This document shows positions 1 through 9,297 of a stretch of 64,000 nucleotides of DNA, in pieces. The stretch lies in assembly GCA_963800065.1 (NCBI GenBank), contig CAWCZO010000010.1:248001-312000 (forward strand), written 5' to 3'. Below the pieces are notes generated by a model. It worked only from the letters and a program-made list of their open reading frames with translations. It ran no database searches and was not told where the DNA came from. Source of the stretch: CAWJFJ01 sp963800065 (lineage in GTDB: Bacteria; Actinomycetota; Acidimicrobiia; Acidimicrobiales; UBA8190). The position numbers and the translations under genes are program-made. Each line of letters starts with the position of its first letter. The stretch's first letter is position 1.

Positions 1-3000
1 ACGGGAAGCATCCACTTCTACGTCTGTCCGGGGAACGCCAACCCCTGCACCGCCGGAACCGCCGGCGTCGTGGACCTGGGCACCGTCACCCTGTCGGGTT
101 CGGGCAACACGGCCACGGCCACCGGCCCCTCCTACACGCCGGCGGCCACCGGCATCTACTGCTTCCTGGGCGTCTACTCCGGTGACGGCAACTACGCCGG
201 GGCTTCGGACAACTCCACCTCCCGGGAGTGTTTCACCGTCACGATGGCCACCCCGACGGTCACCACGGCTCCCACCAGCGGCACCATCATCCTGGGCGGT
301 TCGGACTCCGACGGCGTCACCGTCACCGGCGTGTCGGAGATCACCCCCACGGGGACCGTCACCTTCTACGTGTGCGGGCCCTTCACCACGGCCACCGCCT
401 GCACCACCGCCGGCACCAAGCTGGGCAGCGTCGGCCTGTCGGGTTCGGGCAACACGGCCACGGCCACCGGCCCCTCCTACACGCCGGCGGCCACCGGCAT
501 CTACTGCTTCCTGGGCGTCTACTCCGGTGACGGCAACTACGCCGGGGCTTCGGACAACTCCACCTCCCGGGAGTGTTTCACCGTCACGATGGCCACGCCG
601 ACGGTCACCACGGCTCCCACCAGCGGCACCATCATCCTGGGCGGTTCGGACTCCGACGGCGCCACCGTGACCGGAACGGACAGCGTGACCCCCACGGGGA
701 CCGTCACCTTCTACGTGTGCGGGCCCTTCACCACGGCCACCGCTTGCACCTCCGCCGGCACCAAGCTGGGCAGCGTCGGCCTGTCGGGTTCGGGCAACTC
801 GGCCACGGCCACCGGCCCCTCCTACACGCCGGCGGCCACCGGCATCTACTGCTTCCTGGGCGTCTACTCCGGTGACGGCAACTACGCCGGTGGGTCCGAC
901 GGCTCCACCACCCGGGAGTGCTTCACCGTCACGATGGCCACCCCCGGGGTCACCACCTCACCCACCAGCGGCACCATCACCCTGGGGGGCTCGGACTCCG
1001 ACGGCGCCACCGTGACGGGCACGGACGGGGTCACCCCCACGGGGTCGGTCACCTTCTACCTGTGCACGGGGAACGGCAGCGCCTGCACCGCCGGAACCCC
1101 CGGGGTGGTGGACCTCGGCACCGTGACGGTCTCGGGTTCGGGCGACACCGCCACCGCCACCAGCCCCTCCTACACGCCGGCGGCCCCCGGCGCCTACTGC
1201 TTCTTGGGCGTCTACTCGGGCGACGGCAACTACGCGGGGGCCTCGGACAGCTCCACCATCCGTGAATGCTTCATCGTCAAGATGGCCACCCCGACGGTCA
1301 CCACCTCGCCGACCAGTGCCACCATCAAGTTGGGTAACTCCGACAGCGACAGTGTCACGGTGGCGGGAACGGACGGCGTCACCCCCACCGGAAGCGTCCA
1401 CTTCTATGTGTGCCCGGGGAACGCCAACGCCTGCACCACGGGCACCCCGGGAGTGGTGGACCTGGGCATGGTGGCCGTGTCCGGCTCGGGAGACACGGCC
1501 ACGACCACAGGCCCCGCCTTCAAGCCTTCCGTCACCGGTGCCTACTGCTTCCTGGGCGTCTACTCGGGCGACAACAATTACGCCGGGGCCTCGGACAGCT
1601 CCACCACCCGTGAGTGCTTCACCGTCACCGTGGCCACCCCGACGGTCACCACCTCGCCCACGAGCGGCACCGTCACCCTGGGCGGCTCGGACTCCGACGG
1701 CGCCACCGTGACGGGGCCGGGGACCGTCGGTGTCACCCCCACCGGGACGGTCACCTTCTACGTGTGCGGACCCTTCAAGACCGCCACCGCCTGCACCACG
1801 ACCGGCACCAAGCTCGGCGCCGTCACCGTGTCGGGCTCGGGCGACACGGTGACCGCCACCAGTCCGTCCTACACACCGAAGAGCACGGGCATCTACTGCT
1901 TCCTGGGCGTCTACTCGGGCGACAACAATTACGCCGGGGCATCGGACAGCTCCACCACCCGTGAGTGCTTCACCGTGACGATGGATCCCTCCTCCGTCGT
2001 CACCACGCCGACGACACCGAGCATCGTCCTCGGTCACACCGACAGTGACAGCGTGGTCGTGACCGGGAGCGCCGCCGGCGGTTCACCCACGGGTACGGTC
2101 ACGTTCTACGTCTGCGGACCCACGACGTCCTTCACGTCGTGCACCTCGACGAAGAACCGCGTGAAGAAGGCGGTCAAGCTGACACCAGGGGCCGACGACA
2201 CATCGACGGCGACGTCGAAGCCCTTCGAGCCCACTGCCGTGGGGGACTGGTGCTTCGCCGGCTACTACTCGGGTGACTCCCACTACCTCCCCGCTTCGGA
2301 CAGCTCCGTCGAGGAGTGCATCAAGGTCCTGCCCCAGTGCGGCATCTCGGTGACCGTCAGTCCCAATCCACTGATCGAGACCGGCGACTCCGAGATCCAC
2401 GGCGTCGTCCAGGTCGAGGCGTGTACGAAGTTCGCCAACGAAAAGGTCGAGATCGACTCCACCCAGCTCACGAACACCTGCCAATCGCTGAGCTTCGGCA
2501 CCCTCCAGTCTGGGGTGCCCCCCGGAAATCCGATCCAGGTGACCCTGGACAACGACGGGAACGCCACCGTCACCGTCACCGGCATCGACTGCGCTCCGGG
2601 ACAGAGCTTGATCGAGGCCGATCTTGTCGCCGCTCCGTACCTGACGACCACGACCATCCTCAGTGCCCTGCCCCCGGCGGTCACCACGGCCAGCGTGGTG
2701 GGCTACCCGGCCGACGAGGTGGAGACGGGTGACAGCCCGGCCTCGGGGGTGTCCGACGTCTACGCCGTCTTCTATGTCGAGACCGACCCCGTCTACGCCG
2801 GCACAACCGTGGACATCGACTCCGCTCAGCTCTTCGACAGCTGTCTCGGCGGGGTCACGTGGACGTCGAATCAGGGAACGTCCACCGTTGCCACGGCGAC
2901 GGCGATCCTCGACGACGACGGCAATGCCGTATTCGTCTTCACCGGAGCCCAGTGCGCGCCCGGCTCATCGGCGGTGATCGCCGACGCCGTGGCCGGCACC

Positions 3001-3051
3001 CACACCACCTACACCACGACGTACACCGTCCTCCCGCCGACGGTCACGTAG
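1..3051 (+). CDS. Secreted/surface Ig-like repeat protein (5' end outside window)
   Basis: The reading frame is open from base 1, so the N-terminus and any signal peptide lie outside the window. What is visible is about 1016 residues. The first two thirds are tandem Ig-like (Big_3-type) repeats of 115-117 residues, each carrying PTGTVTFYVC, SGSG(N/D), SYTP and YCFLGVYSGD(G/N)NYAGASD motifs and evenly spaced cysteines. From about nt 2335 the repeats give way to a different C-terminal module (NPLIETGDSE, LDNDGNATV, CAPGQS, then a second half with VETGDS, DDDGNAVF, CAPGSS). The same module recurs in the large protein at 4984-9297 and in four small secreted proteins at 10151-14758. Composition is Thr/Ser/Gly/Val rich, with no sortase motif or C-terminal membrane anchor. 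Likely extracellular adhesive or structural protein; the role is an inference. Confidence 0.85.
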   Translation, partial: TGSIHFYVCPGNANPCTAGTAGVVDLGTVTLSGSGNTATATGPSYTPAATGIYCFLGVYSGDGNYAGASDNSTSRECFTVTMATPTVTTAPTSGTIILGGSDSDGVTVTGVSEITPTGTVTFYVCGPFTTATACTTAGTKLGSVGLSGSGNTATATGPSYTPAATGIYCFLGVYSGDGNYAGASDNSTSRECFTVTMATPTVTTAPTSGTIILGGSDSDGATVTGTDSVTPTGTVTFYVCGPFTTATACTSAGTKLGSVGLSGSGNSATATGPSYTPAATGIYCFLGVYSGDGNYAGGSDGSTTRECFTVTMATPGVTTSPTSGTITLGGSDSDGATVTGTDGVTPTGSVTFYLCTGNGSACTAGTPGVVDLGTVTVSGSGDTATATSPSYTPAAPGAYCFLGVYSGDGNYAGASDSSTIRECFIVKMATPTVTTSPTSATIKLGNSDSDSVTVAGTDGVTPTGSVHFYVCPGNANACTTGTPGVVDLGMVAVSGSGDTATTTGPAFKPSVTGAYCFLGVYSGDNNYAGASDSSTTRECFTVTVATPTVTTSPTSGTVTLGGSDSDGATVTGPGTVGVTPTGTVTFYVCGPFKTATACTTTGTKLGAVTVSGSGDTVTATSPSYTPKSTGIYCFLGVYSGDNNYAGASDSSTTRECFTVTMDPSSVVTTPTTPSIVLGHTDSDSVVVTGSAAGGSPTGTVTFYVCGPTTSFTSCTSTKNRVKKAVKLTPGADDTSTATSKPFEPTAVGDWCFAGYYSGDSHYLPASDSSVEECIKVLPQCGISVTVSPNPLIETGDSEIHGVVQVEACTKFANEKVEIDSTQLTNTCQSLSFGTLQSGVPPGNPIQVTLDNDGNATVTVTGIDCAPGQSLIEADLVAAPYLTTTTILSALPPAVTTASVVGYPADEVETGDSPASGVSDVYAVFYVETDPVYAGTTVDIDSAQLFDSCLGGVTWTSNQGTSTVATATAILDDDGNAVFVFTGAQCAPGSSAVIADAVAGTHTTYTTTYTVLPPTVT
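229..1965 (+). repeat. Five tandem in-frame Ig-domain repeats of 345-351 bp
   Basis: The codon for the conserved Cys of the (E)CF(T/I)V motif recurs at nt 229, 574, 919, 1267, 1615 and 1966, giving periods of 345, 345, 348, 348 and 351 bp. A partial unit precedes them at the window edge. The first two full units are nearly identical at DNA level, including synonymous positions; later units diverge. All length changes are multiples of three, so the frame is preserved. The pattern indicates recent unequal crossing-over inside the gene. Confidence 0.9.
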
Positions 3052-3074
3052 GGGGAGCGGGGTGACGACGTCCG

Positions 3075-4688
3075 TCAGGACTTCGTCACGTGAACGGTGA
3101 GGGTCTGCTGCGTGGTGCCGACGGGATTGGTGGCGGTGATGACCAGGACGTAGCTGCCTTTCGTCCCCGTCCTGGCCTCGCCCGACAGCACCCCGGTGAC
3201 GGCGTTGAAGCTCATGCCCCGGGGCAACGATCCCGACTCCGAGAATGTCGGGTCGGGAAAGCCGGTGGCGGTCACGGTGAAACTGACGGCATGACGGATC
3301 CGGGCCGTGACGGCGGGGCTGCTGGTGATGGCCGGCGCCTGTCCGGGGGCGGCGGGTGTGGCCTCCACCTCGTTGGAGAGCGGCCCCGGGCCGACGTCGT
3401 TGATGGCGCTCACCTCGTAGTAGTAGGTGATCCCGTTCGTCACCGTGGTGTCGCTGTCCGTGGCGTCGGTGACCGCACCGAGCAGCGTCTCGGCCCCCGG
3501 CGAGGTTCCCCGGTAGACGTCGTAGGCGGACACGGGGGAACCCCCGTCGGTGGCCACACTCCAGCTGAGCGCCACGAGGCCGTTGCCGGCCGTGGCCGAC
3601 AGAGTCGGCGCTCCGGGCACCGTGGCCGAGACGACCGTGAGGGCCAGGGGAACCGACGGGGCCGACGTGTTCGCCGCCACGTCCGTGGCCGTCGCCGTGA
3701 CCGAGTACGACCCGTCCTCCATGATAGGCAGCGTGTCGCGCCAATTGCCCGAGGGGTCCGAGAGGGTGGTCCCCACGTCGGCGCCGTCCACCAGGACCGT
3801 GATCGTGTCCCCGGCCGGTGCCCCGGTGCCGTCGATCGTCGGGTCGGGCACCGTGGCCGATCCCCCGGACCCCGAAGCCGGGTCGAGTGTGGGCGCCGGT
3901 GGAGCGGGCGGCGGGGTCGTGATGATGGTGACCGTCACCGCCGGTGACGGTGCGCTCTGGACGCCGGCTTCGTTGACCGTGGCGGCACTGAGCACGTTGC
4001 CGCCGGCGGGAAGGGGGTCGGTCATCGCCGTCCAATTGCCGGTCGAGCTGGCCATGGCGCCGCCCACCAGCCGGCCGTTCTCGAGGATGCGGATGGGAAC
4101 GCTGGGAACGCTGGTCCCGTCCAGGCGCAGAGTCGAGTAGTTGGTGATGTCGTCGCCCTTGACCCCGGAATCGGTCACGGGGTCGAGAACGGGTTCCGAG
4201 GGCGGGGCGAGGGGCACGGTGTCGACCGTGAAGCTGAAGGGGCTGATGAGGTCGGCGGGGTGCGGTGCCAGCTCCTGGCCGGTCAGCTGGTGGGCGCCCT
4301 GTCCCAGCGCGGTGGTGTCGTCGATGCAGACGTTTCCGTCGGCGTCGGCGTCGAAGGTCCCGATGACCGTGCCGTCGATGGAGAACCGGTACGACGACAG
4401 CGGTCCGTCCCCGGTGAGCAGGAACGAGGGGGTGTCGGTGGAGCTGGCGGTGGGGTCGGAACCGAGCTGGAGGTTCTGCACGCACGTCCCGTTGTCCAGT
4501 TGGATGGCGTTGAGCGTGAATGCCGACGCCGGTCCGGCCCCGACCAGCCCCACCCCCACGGCGAGAAGTACGGAACCGAGCACAGGGGCGGCCCGCTCGA
4601 TGCCCGGGCGGCGGGCGCCCGGCAGGGCCCTCGCCCGGGGGGACGGGCCCAGGCGGGCGGCGTCGGGGAAGGGGGCGTCTCTGGTCAT
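3075..4688 (-). CDS. Secreted fibronectin type III / Ig-like domain protein
   Basis: 537 residues from ATG 4688. The N-terminus is an arginine-rich stretch followed by a hydrophobic segment ending GPASA, a Sec-type signal peptide with a likely cleavage near residue 55-60. The mature part holds bacterial Ig-like domains (two copies of the pattern TDS(G)-G-D-x-TN/TV-P-x-(L/I)DGT, with DG..VG and GNW motifs), then a fibronectin type III domain (VPGAPTLSATAGNGLVALSW, YDVYRGTSPG, YYYEVSAINDVGPG), then a cadherin-like/putative Ig domain (AITSSPAVTA, FTVTATGFP, SLPRGMSFN, VLSG). It converges with the upstream surface gene (23 bp apart) and diverges from the 4984 gene. Probably cell-surface or matrix protein. 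Upstream in-frame GTG codons exist; ATG 4688 was chosen because it gives the most compact signal peptide. Confidence 0.8.
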   Translation of the reverse strand: MTRDAPFPDAARLGPSPRARALPGARRPGIERAAPVLGSVLLAVGVGLVGAGPASAFTLNAIQLDNGTCVQNLQLGSDPTASSTDTPSFLLTGDGPLSSYRFSIDGTVIGTFDADADGNVCIDDTTALGQGAHQLTGQELAPHPADLISPFSFTVDTVPLAPPSEPVLDPVTDSGVKGDDITNYSTLRLDGTSVPSVPIRILENGRLVGGAMASSTGNWTAMTDPLPAGGNVLSAATVNEAGVQSAPSPAVTVTIITTPPPAPPAPTLDPASGSGGSATVPDPTIDGTGAPAGDTITVLVDGADVGTTLSDPSGNWRDTLPIMEDGSYSVTATATDVAANTSAPSVPLALTVVSATVPGAPTLSATAGNGLVALSWSVATDGGSPVSAYDVYRGTSPGAETLLGAVTDATDSDTTVTNGITYYYEVSAINDVGPGPLSNEVEATPAAPGQAPAITSSPAVTARIRHAVSFTVTATGFPDPTFSESGSLPRGMSFNAVTGVLSGEARTGTKGSYVLVITATNPVGTTQQTLTVHVTKS

Positions 4689-4816
4689 CGTCACCAGACG
4701 TTTCGGCACGTCGGGGGGGACATCTTGAGCAGTCCACCCGGAGGGGTCCCTTTCGTGGGCTCCACCGCCCACCACGGGATTCCGTCACGCCTTGCGGCCT
4801 GTCCGACGTGGGGAGT

Positions 4817-4830
4817 TGTCAAAATTGACA
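4817..4830. promoter_or_regulatory. Palindromic element TGTCAA-AA-TTGACA in a divergent intergenic region
   Basis: The 295-bp gap 4689-4983 between two divergent surface-protein genes holds no credible ORF. It contains this inverted repeat (6-bp arms, 2-bp spacer), whose right half TTGACA also looks like a -35 box for the rightward gene. The core GTCAAAATTGAC is repeated exactly at 11217-11228. Function is inferred. Confidence 0.4.
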
Positions 4831-4983
4831 GTTGTGACGTCCGGATTGTGGGAGTAGCACTTTGTCGTTGTGATCTCGTTGTGAAACGGGGGCGTCGGGG
4901 GCCGCCGTCACCAGCCTGGGCAGCCGTTTCGCCACAAGATTCACCACGAGAGCGGTCAGCCCACGAGAGAGGTCGGCACACCA

Positions 4984-7900
4984 GTGAACCCACGTTCCCG
5001 TCGCTTCCGACGAGTGGCCATACTCGTCTCGGCGGCGGCCCTGGCCGTCCCCACCGCCCTCATCGGGGGTTCGGCTGCGGTGGCCACGCCTCGCCACACC
5101 GTGACCCCCGGCAAGAGTTGCGGGCCCGGCAACCCCCCGGCCACGACCACTTACGTCGGGCAGCCCTATGTCTGCTCCTACTCCATCCAGGACACCGACG
5201 GGTTCCACGACGGGATGACCGTCTCCGACATCGATGATGTCGTCGAGTCGGCGGGCGGCCCGGTCGACTCCGGGAACATCCTCGGATCGCTCCAGCTGAT
5301 CTTCGACCCGGGCGTCGCCAATCCGAGTGCCATGGCGTCGTGCACCGGCGGGAGCGGTCTGGGCACGACGGCCAGCCCCTACGTAGGTGCGACCCTGTGC
5401 ACGATTCCGTGGGACGCGGGGATCGAGACGGAGAACTACAGCTTCTACACGGTGGCCCCGGACGACTACAACCTCCTGAGTCACGAGCTGACGGACACCG
5501 TCACCTTCACGTGGGACTCCCTGTGCAGCGCTCCGGGCGGGAGCGGCATCAGCTGTCCCCCCCCCAACCAGACCGCCACTATCGGCGGCAGCACCACCGT
5601 CCAGCAGCTGCCCTCGGACACTTCGACCACCGTTCTCAACAGCGGTGGCACACCGGTGACGACGGTGGCGGTGGGCACGGCCGTCCACGACGCCGTCACC
5701 GTCTCCCCCGATCCGAGCGCCCCGGCGGGGAGCCCCACCCCCACCGGGAACGTGACGATCAACTGGTTCTCGAACGACGCGTGCTCGGGCTCGCCCACCT
5801 CGACGAGCAGCCCACTCACCCTGAACGGAAGCGGCCAGGTGGACGCCACCGGCTTCAGCTTCACGCCGGGCACGGCCGGGCAGTACGCCTTCCAGGCCAC
5901 CTACAACGGCGACACCAGCAACCCGGCCTATGCCGGGTCGACCGGGCCGTGCGAGCCGCTCACCGTGGTGGACGCCGACATCACCATCTCGCCGCTCACC
6001 GCCTCCAACCCCGTGGGGGCCACACACACCTTCACCGTCACGGTGGACGAGAATCCGGGCACGGGCGCCGTCGCCGCTCCCGACGGGACCAAGCCCACGT
6101 TGTCACTCGCCAACGCCGGTGGGGCCAGCGCCACCCTCACCGGGGGGACGTGCGGGACGACGGGCACCGTCGGCGGCTCGTGCACCTTCACCATCAGTTC
6201 ACCCACCACCGGCGTCACCACGGCCACGGCGTCGGTGACGATCTCGGTGGGCGGGATCACCCTGACCAGGACCACCGACGGGCCCGACACCAGCGGTGAC
6301 AGCCCGCCGGCCACCAAGACCTGGGTCCAGGCGCCCAGTTCGATCGTCACCACCGTCCAGCAGGGTGGTCAGGCGGTGACCACGGTGTCGACCGGCTCGT
6401 CGGTCACCGACCAGGCCACCGTGTCGGGGGTGCCGGGGGGTGCGACCCCCACGGGGACGGTGACCTTCACCTTCTTCACCAACAGCGGGTGCACGGGCAC
6501 GGGCGTGGGCGCGGGTACCACGGGTCTCGCGGCCGGAGGGGTGGCCACCTCCGACGTCGAGGGACCGCTGGCCGGTGGGAGCGACTCCTTCCGGGCCACC
6601 TACAACGGCGACGCCAATTACCTCACGGTCACGGGGATGTGCGAGCCGTTCACCGTCGTCACACCCGTCCTCACCATCACGAAGACGGCCGACGCCACCC
6701 CGGTGTCGGCCGGCACCGCCATCGGCTTCACCATCACGGTGGGCAACTCCTCCACCACGGCCACGGCCACATCCGTCACGCTCAACGACCCGCTGCCCGG
6801 CGGGACCGGAATCGACTGGTCCGTCAGCCCCGCCTACTCCGGTCCCGGCACCTGCTCCGTCACCGGGGCGGTGGGATCGCAGGTCCTGGCCTGCAGCTTC
6901 GGTGACATGGCCCCGGAGGCGTCGGCCTCGGTCCACATCTCGAGCGCCACCACACTGGCGTCGGAGGGTAGCTACGAGAACACGGCCACGGCGTCGGCCA
7001 CCAACGCCACCTCCGTCATGGCCTCGGCCACCATCGTGGTCCAGGCGCCCGTCCTGTCCATCACCAAGACGGCCGACGCCACCCCGGTGTCGGTCGGGAC
7101 CGCCATCGGCTTCACCGTCAAAGTGGCCAACTCCCCGACCGCCGGGACGGGGACCGCCACCGGGGTCACCTTGAACGACCCGCTGCCCGCCGGGACCGGC
7201 GTCGACTGGACCGTCTCGCCGGCCTACACCGGGCCCGGCACCTGTTCCATCACCGGGGCGGTGGGATCGCAGGTCCTGGCCTGCAGCTTCGGCGACATGG
7301 CCCCGGGGGCGTCGGCCTCGGTCCACATCTCGAGCGCCACCACGTCGTCGTCGGCCGGCACGTACCTGAACACGGCCACGGCGTCGGCCACCAACGCCAC
7401 CTCCGTCATGGCCTCGGCCACCATCGTGGTCGAGGCGCCGCTGCTGTCCATCACCAAGACGGCCGACGCCACCCCGGTGTCGGTCGGGACCGCCATCGGC
7501 TTCACCGTCAAGGTGGCCAACTCCCCGACCGCCGGCACCGGGACCGCCACCGGGGTCACATTGAACGACCCGCTGCCCGCCGGGACCGGCATCGACTGGT
7601 CCATCAGCCCCGCCTACTCCGGTCCCGGGACCTGCTCCATCACCGGGGCGGTGGGATCGCAGGTCCTGGCCTGCAGCTTCGGCGATATGGCTCCCGGGGT
7701 GTCCGCCTCGGTCCACATCACGAGCGCCACCACCCTGGCGTCGGCGGGGACCTACAAGAACACGGCCACGGCCTCGGCCACCAACGCCCCCAACATCACA
7801 GCCTCGGCCACCATCGTGGTCGAGGCGCCCGTCCTGTCCATCACCAAGACGGCCGACGCCACCCCGGTGTCGGTCGGGACCGCCATCGGCTTCACCGTCA

Positions 7901-9297
7901 AGGTGGCCAACTCCCCGACCGCCGGGACGGCCACCGCCACCGGGGTCACCTTGAACGACCCGCTGCCGGCCGGGACCGGCATCGACTGGTCCATCAGCCC
8001 CGCCTACTCCGGTCCCGGGACCTGCTCCATCAGCGGGGCGGTGGGATCGCAGGTCCTGGCCTGCAGCCTCGGCAACCTGGCCCCGGGGGCGTCGGCCTCG
8101 GTCCACATCACGAGCGCCACCACCCTGGCGTCGGCGGGGACCTACAAGAACACGGCCACGGCCTCGGCCACCAACGCCCCCAACATCACGGCCTCGGCCA
8201 CCATCGTGGTGACGGCCATTCCCTCCACCTCGCTCAAGGAGACGGCCAGCGCCAAGGTCATCGCCAACGGAACGTCGGTGACCTTCACCTACCGGGAGAC
8301 CAATACCGGGACCATCGGCATCGACGACGTGACGGTGACGGGATCGCTCTGCGGACCGACGACCTTCGTGAGCAGCTCCGACAAGGACACGACCACGCTG
8401 GACCCGGGTGCCACGTGGATCTTCACCTGCTCGATCATCCTCACCAACTCGACGGCCAAGACCGTCAAGTTCGTCGACAAGGCCACCGCCACCGGAACCA
8501 GTGTCGTCTCCGGGCTAGCGGCGCCGACCGAGACCGCCCAGGCCACGGTGAAGGTGAGGCCCGGACCGCCGCCCTGCGGGATCTCCGTGACGGTCAGTCC
8601 CAACCCCCTGGTCGAGACGGGGGACTCCGACGTCCGGGCCATCGTCCAGGTCGAGGCGTGTCCCTCGTTCGCCGGTGACACCGTCAACATCGATTCGTCC
8701 CAACTCGTCGACTCCTGTGCCACTGTCTCCTTCGGCACTCTGCAACCCGGAGTCCACAATCCGACCGACTCGATCCAGGTCGTCCTCGACGACGACGGCA
8801 ACGCCACGGTGACCCTCACCGGGTCCCACTGCGCCCCGGGCCCGAGCCTGGTCGAGGCCGACCTGACGGTCGCCCCGTACCTCACGGCCACCACGACGCT
8901 GAGCGTCCTGCCCCCGAACGTCACGACCGCCGGGGTGGTGGGTTACCCGGCCAACGAAGTGGAGACGGGAGACACCACCGACAGTGGCTTCTCCGACGTG
9001 TACGCCGTGTTCTACGTCGAGACCGACGCCGTCTACGCCGAGACGGCCGTGCAGATCAGTTCCGCCCAGCTCGCCAGCCGCTGTCTCGGCGGGGTGACGT
9101 GGACGTCGAACGACGGGACGTTCACCGGCCCCACGGCGACCGCCATGCTGGACAACGACGGCAACGCCGTCTTCACCTTCACCGGGTCGTCGTGCGCCTC
9201 GGGCACGTCCGCCGTCATCGGCGAGGTCGTGGGGGGCGCCCACACCACCTACAACGCCAACTACACCATCGAGCCGCCGACCGTCACCCCGTCCTGA
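4984..9297 (+). CDS. Large secreted Ig-like/DUF11 repeat surface protein
   Basis: 1437 residues from GTG 4984, with GAGAGG about 11 nt upstream. A signal peptide (RRFRR, then a hydrophobic run ending GGSAAVA) covers about residues 1-35. Then come a unique N-terminal region (about 36-200), two Big_3-type Ig repeats with TGNVTI/TGTVTF and YNGD motifs (about 215-320 and 455-555), four DUF11-type repeats (about 560-1078; SITKTADATPVSVGTAIGF, LNDPLP, GSQVLACS, NTATASATNA), a fifth degenerate DUF11-like unit (about 1080-1190), and from about residue 1199 the shared C-terminal module (NPLVETGDSD, DDDGNATV, CAPGPS; NEVETGDTT, DNDGNAVF). No anchor motif was seen. DUF11 repeats are typical of long extracellular stalks. 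Its 3' end overlaps the convergent methyltransferase gene by 37 bp. Confidence 0.85.
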   Translation: MNPRSRRFRRVAILVSAAALAVPTALIGGSAAVATPRHTVTPGKSCGPGNPPATTTYVGQPYVCSYSIQDTDGFHDGMTVSDIDDVVESAGGPVDSGNILGSLQLIFDPGVANPSAMASCTGGSGLGTTASPYVGATLCTIPWDAGIETENYSFYTVAPDDYNLLSHELTDTVTFTWDSLCSAPGGSGISCPPPNQTATIGGSTTVQQLPSDTSTTVLNSGGTPVTTVAVGTAVHDAVTVSPDPSAPAGSPTPTGNVTINWFSNDACSGSPTSTSSPLTLNGSGQVDATGFSFTPGTAGQYAFQATYNGDTSNPAYAGSTGPCEPLTVVDADITISPLTASNPVGATHTFTVTVDENPGTGAVAAPDGTKPTLSLANAGGASATLTGGTCGTTGTVGGSCTFTISSPTTGVTTATASVTISVGGITLTRTTDGPDTSGDSPPATKTWVQAPSSIVTTVQQGGQAVTTVSTGSSVTDQATVSGVPGGATPTGTVTFTFFTNSGCTGTGVGAGTTGLAAGGVATSDVEGPLAGGSDSFRATYNGDANYLTVTGMCEPFTVVTPVLTITKTADATPVSAGTAIGFTITVGNSSTTATATSVTLNDPLPGGTGIDWSVSPAYSGPGTCSVTGAVGSQVLACSFGDMAPEASASVHISSATTLASEGSYENTATASATNATSVMASATIVVQAPVLSITKTADATPVSVGTAIGFTVKVANSPTAGTGTATGVTLNDPLPAGTGVDWTVSPAYTGPGTCSITGAVGSQVLACSFGDMAPGASASVHISSATTSSSAGTYLNTATASATNATSVMASATIVVEAPLLSITKTADATPVSVGTAIGFTVKVANSPTAGTGTATGVTLNDPLPAGTGIDWSISPAYSGPGTCSITGAVGSQVLACSFGDMAPGVSASVHITSATTLASAGTYKNTATASATNAPNITASATIVVEAPVLSITKTADATPVSVGTAIGFTVKVANSPTAGTATATGVTLNDPLPAGTGIDWSISPAYSGPGTCSISGAVGSQVLACSLGNLAPGASASVHITSATTLASAGTYKNTATASATNAPNITASATIVVTAIPSTSLKETASAKVIANGTSVTFTYRETNTGTIGIDDVTVTGSLCGPTTFVSSSDKDTTTLDPGATWIFTCSIILTNSTAKTVKFVDKATATGTSVVSGLAAPTETAQATVKVRPGPPPCGISVTVSPNPLVETGDSDVRAIVQVEACPSFAGDTVNIDSSQLVDSCATVSFGTLQPGVHNPTDSIQVVLDDDGNATVTLTGSHCAPGPSLVEADLTVAPYLTATTTLSVLPPNVTTAGVVGYPANEVETGDTTDSGFSDVYAVFYVETDAVYAETAVQISSAQLASRCLGGVTWTSNDGTFTGPTATAMLDNDGNAVFTFTGSSCASGTSAVIGEVVGGAHTTYNANYTIEPPTVTPS
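6664..8217 (+). repeat. Four tandem DUF11-domain repeats (384-390 bp)
   Basis: Units begin at nt 6664, 7048, 7438 and 7828, and the block ends at 8217. Periods are 384, 390, 390 and 390 bp, all in frame. Copies two to four share long blocks identical at DNA level, implying recent duplication or gene conversion. The following unit (8218 onward) is a diverged relative. Confidence 0.88.

Noticed and set aside
229..1965. Regular repeats considered as a CRISPR array
   Set aside because: Period of about 345 bp, fully coding, no short repeat-spacer structure.
2965..4788. 607-codon open frame on the minus strand overlapping the fibronectin-type gene
   Set aside because: Arg/His/Pro-rich shadow translation of the real gene at 3075-4688, which has a signal peptide and recognisable domains.
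6199..8106. 635-codon minus-strand frame across the DUF11 repeats
   Set aside because: Mirror of the repeat region, Gly/Asp/Arg-rich with the repeat period of the real gene; no domain.
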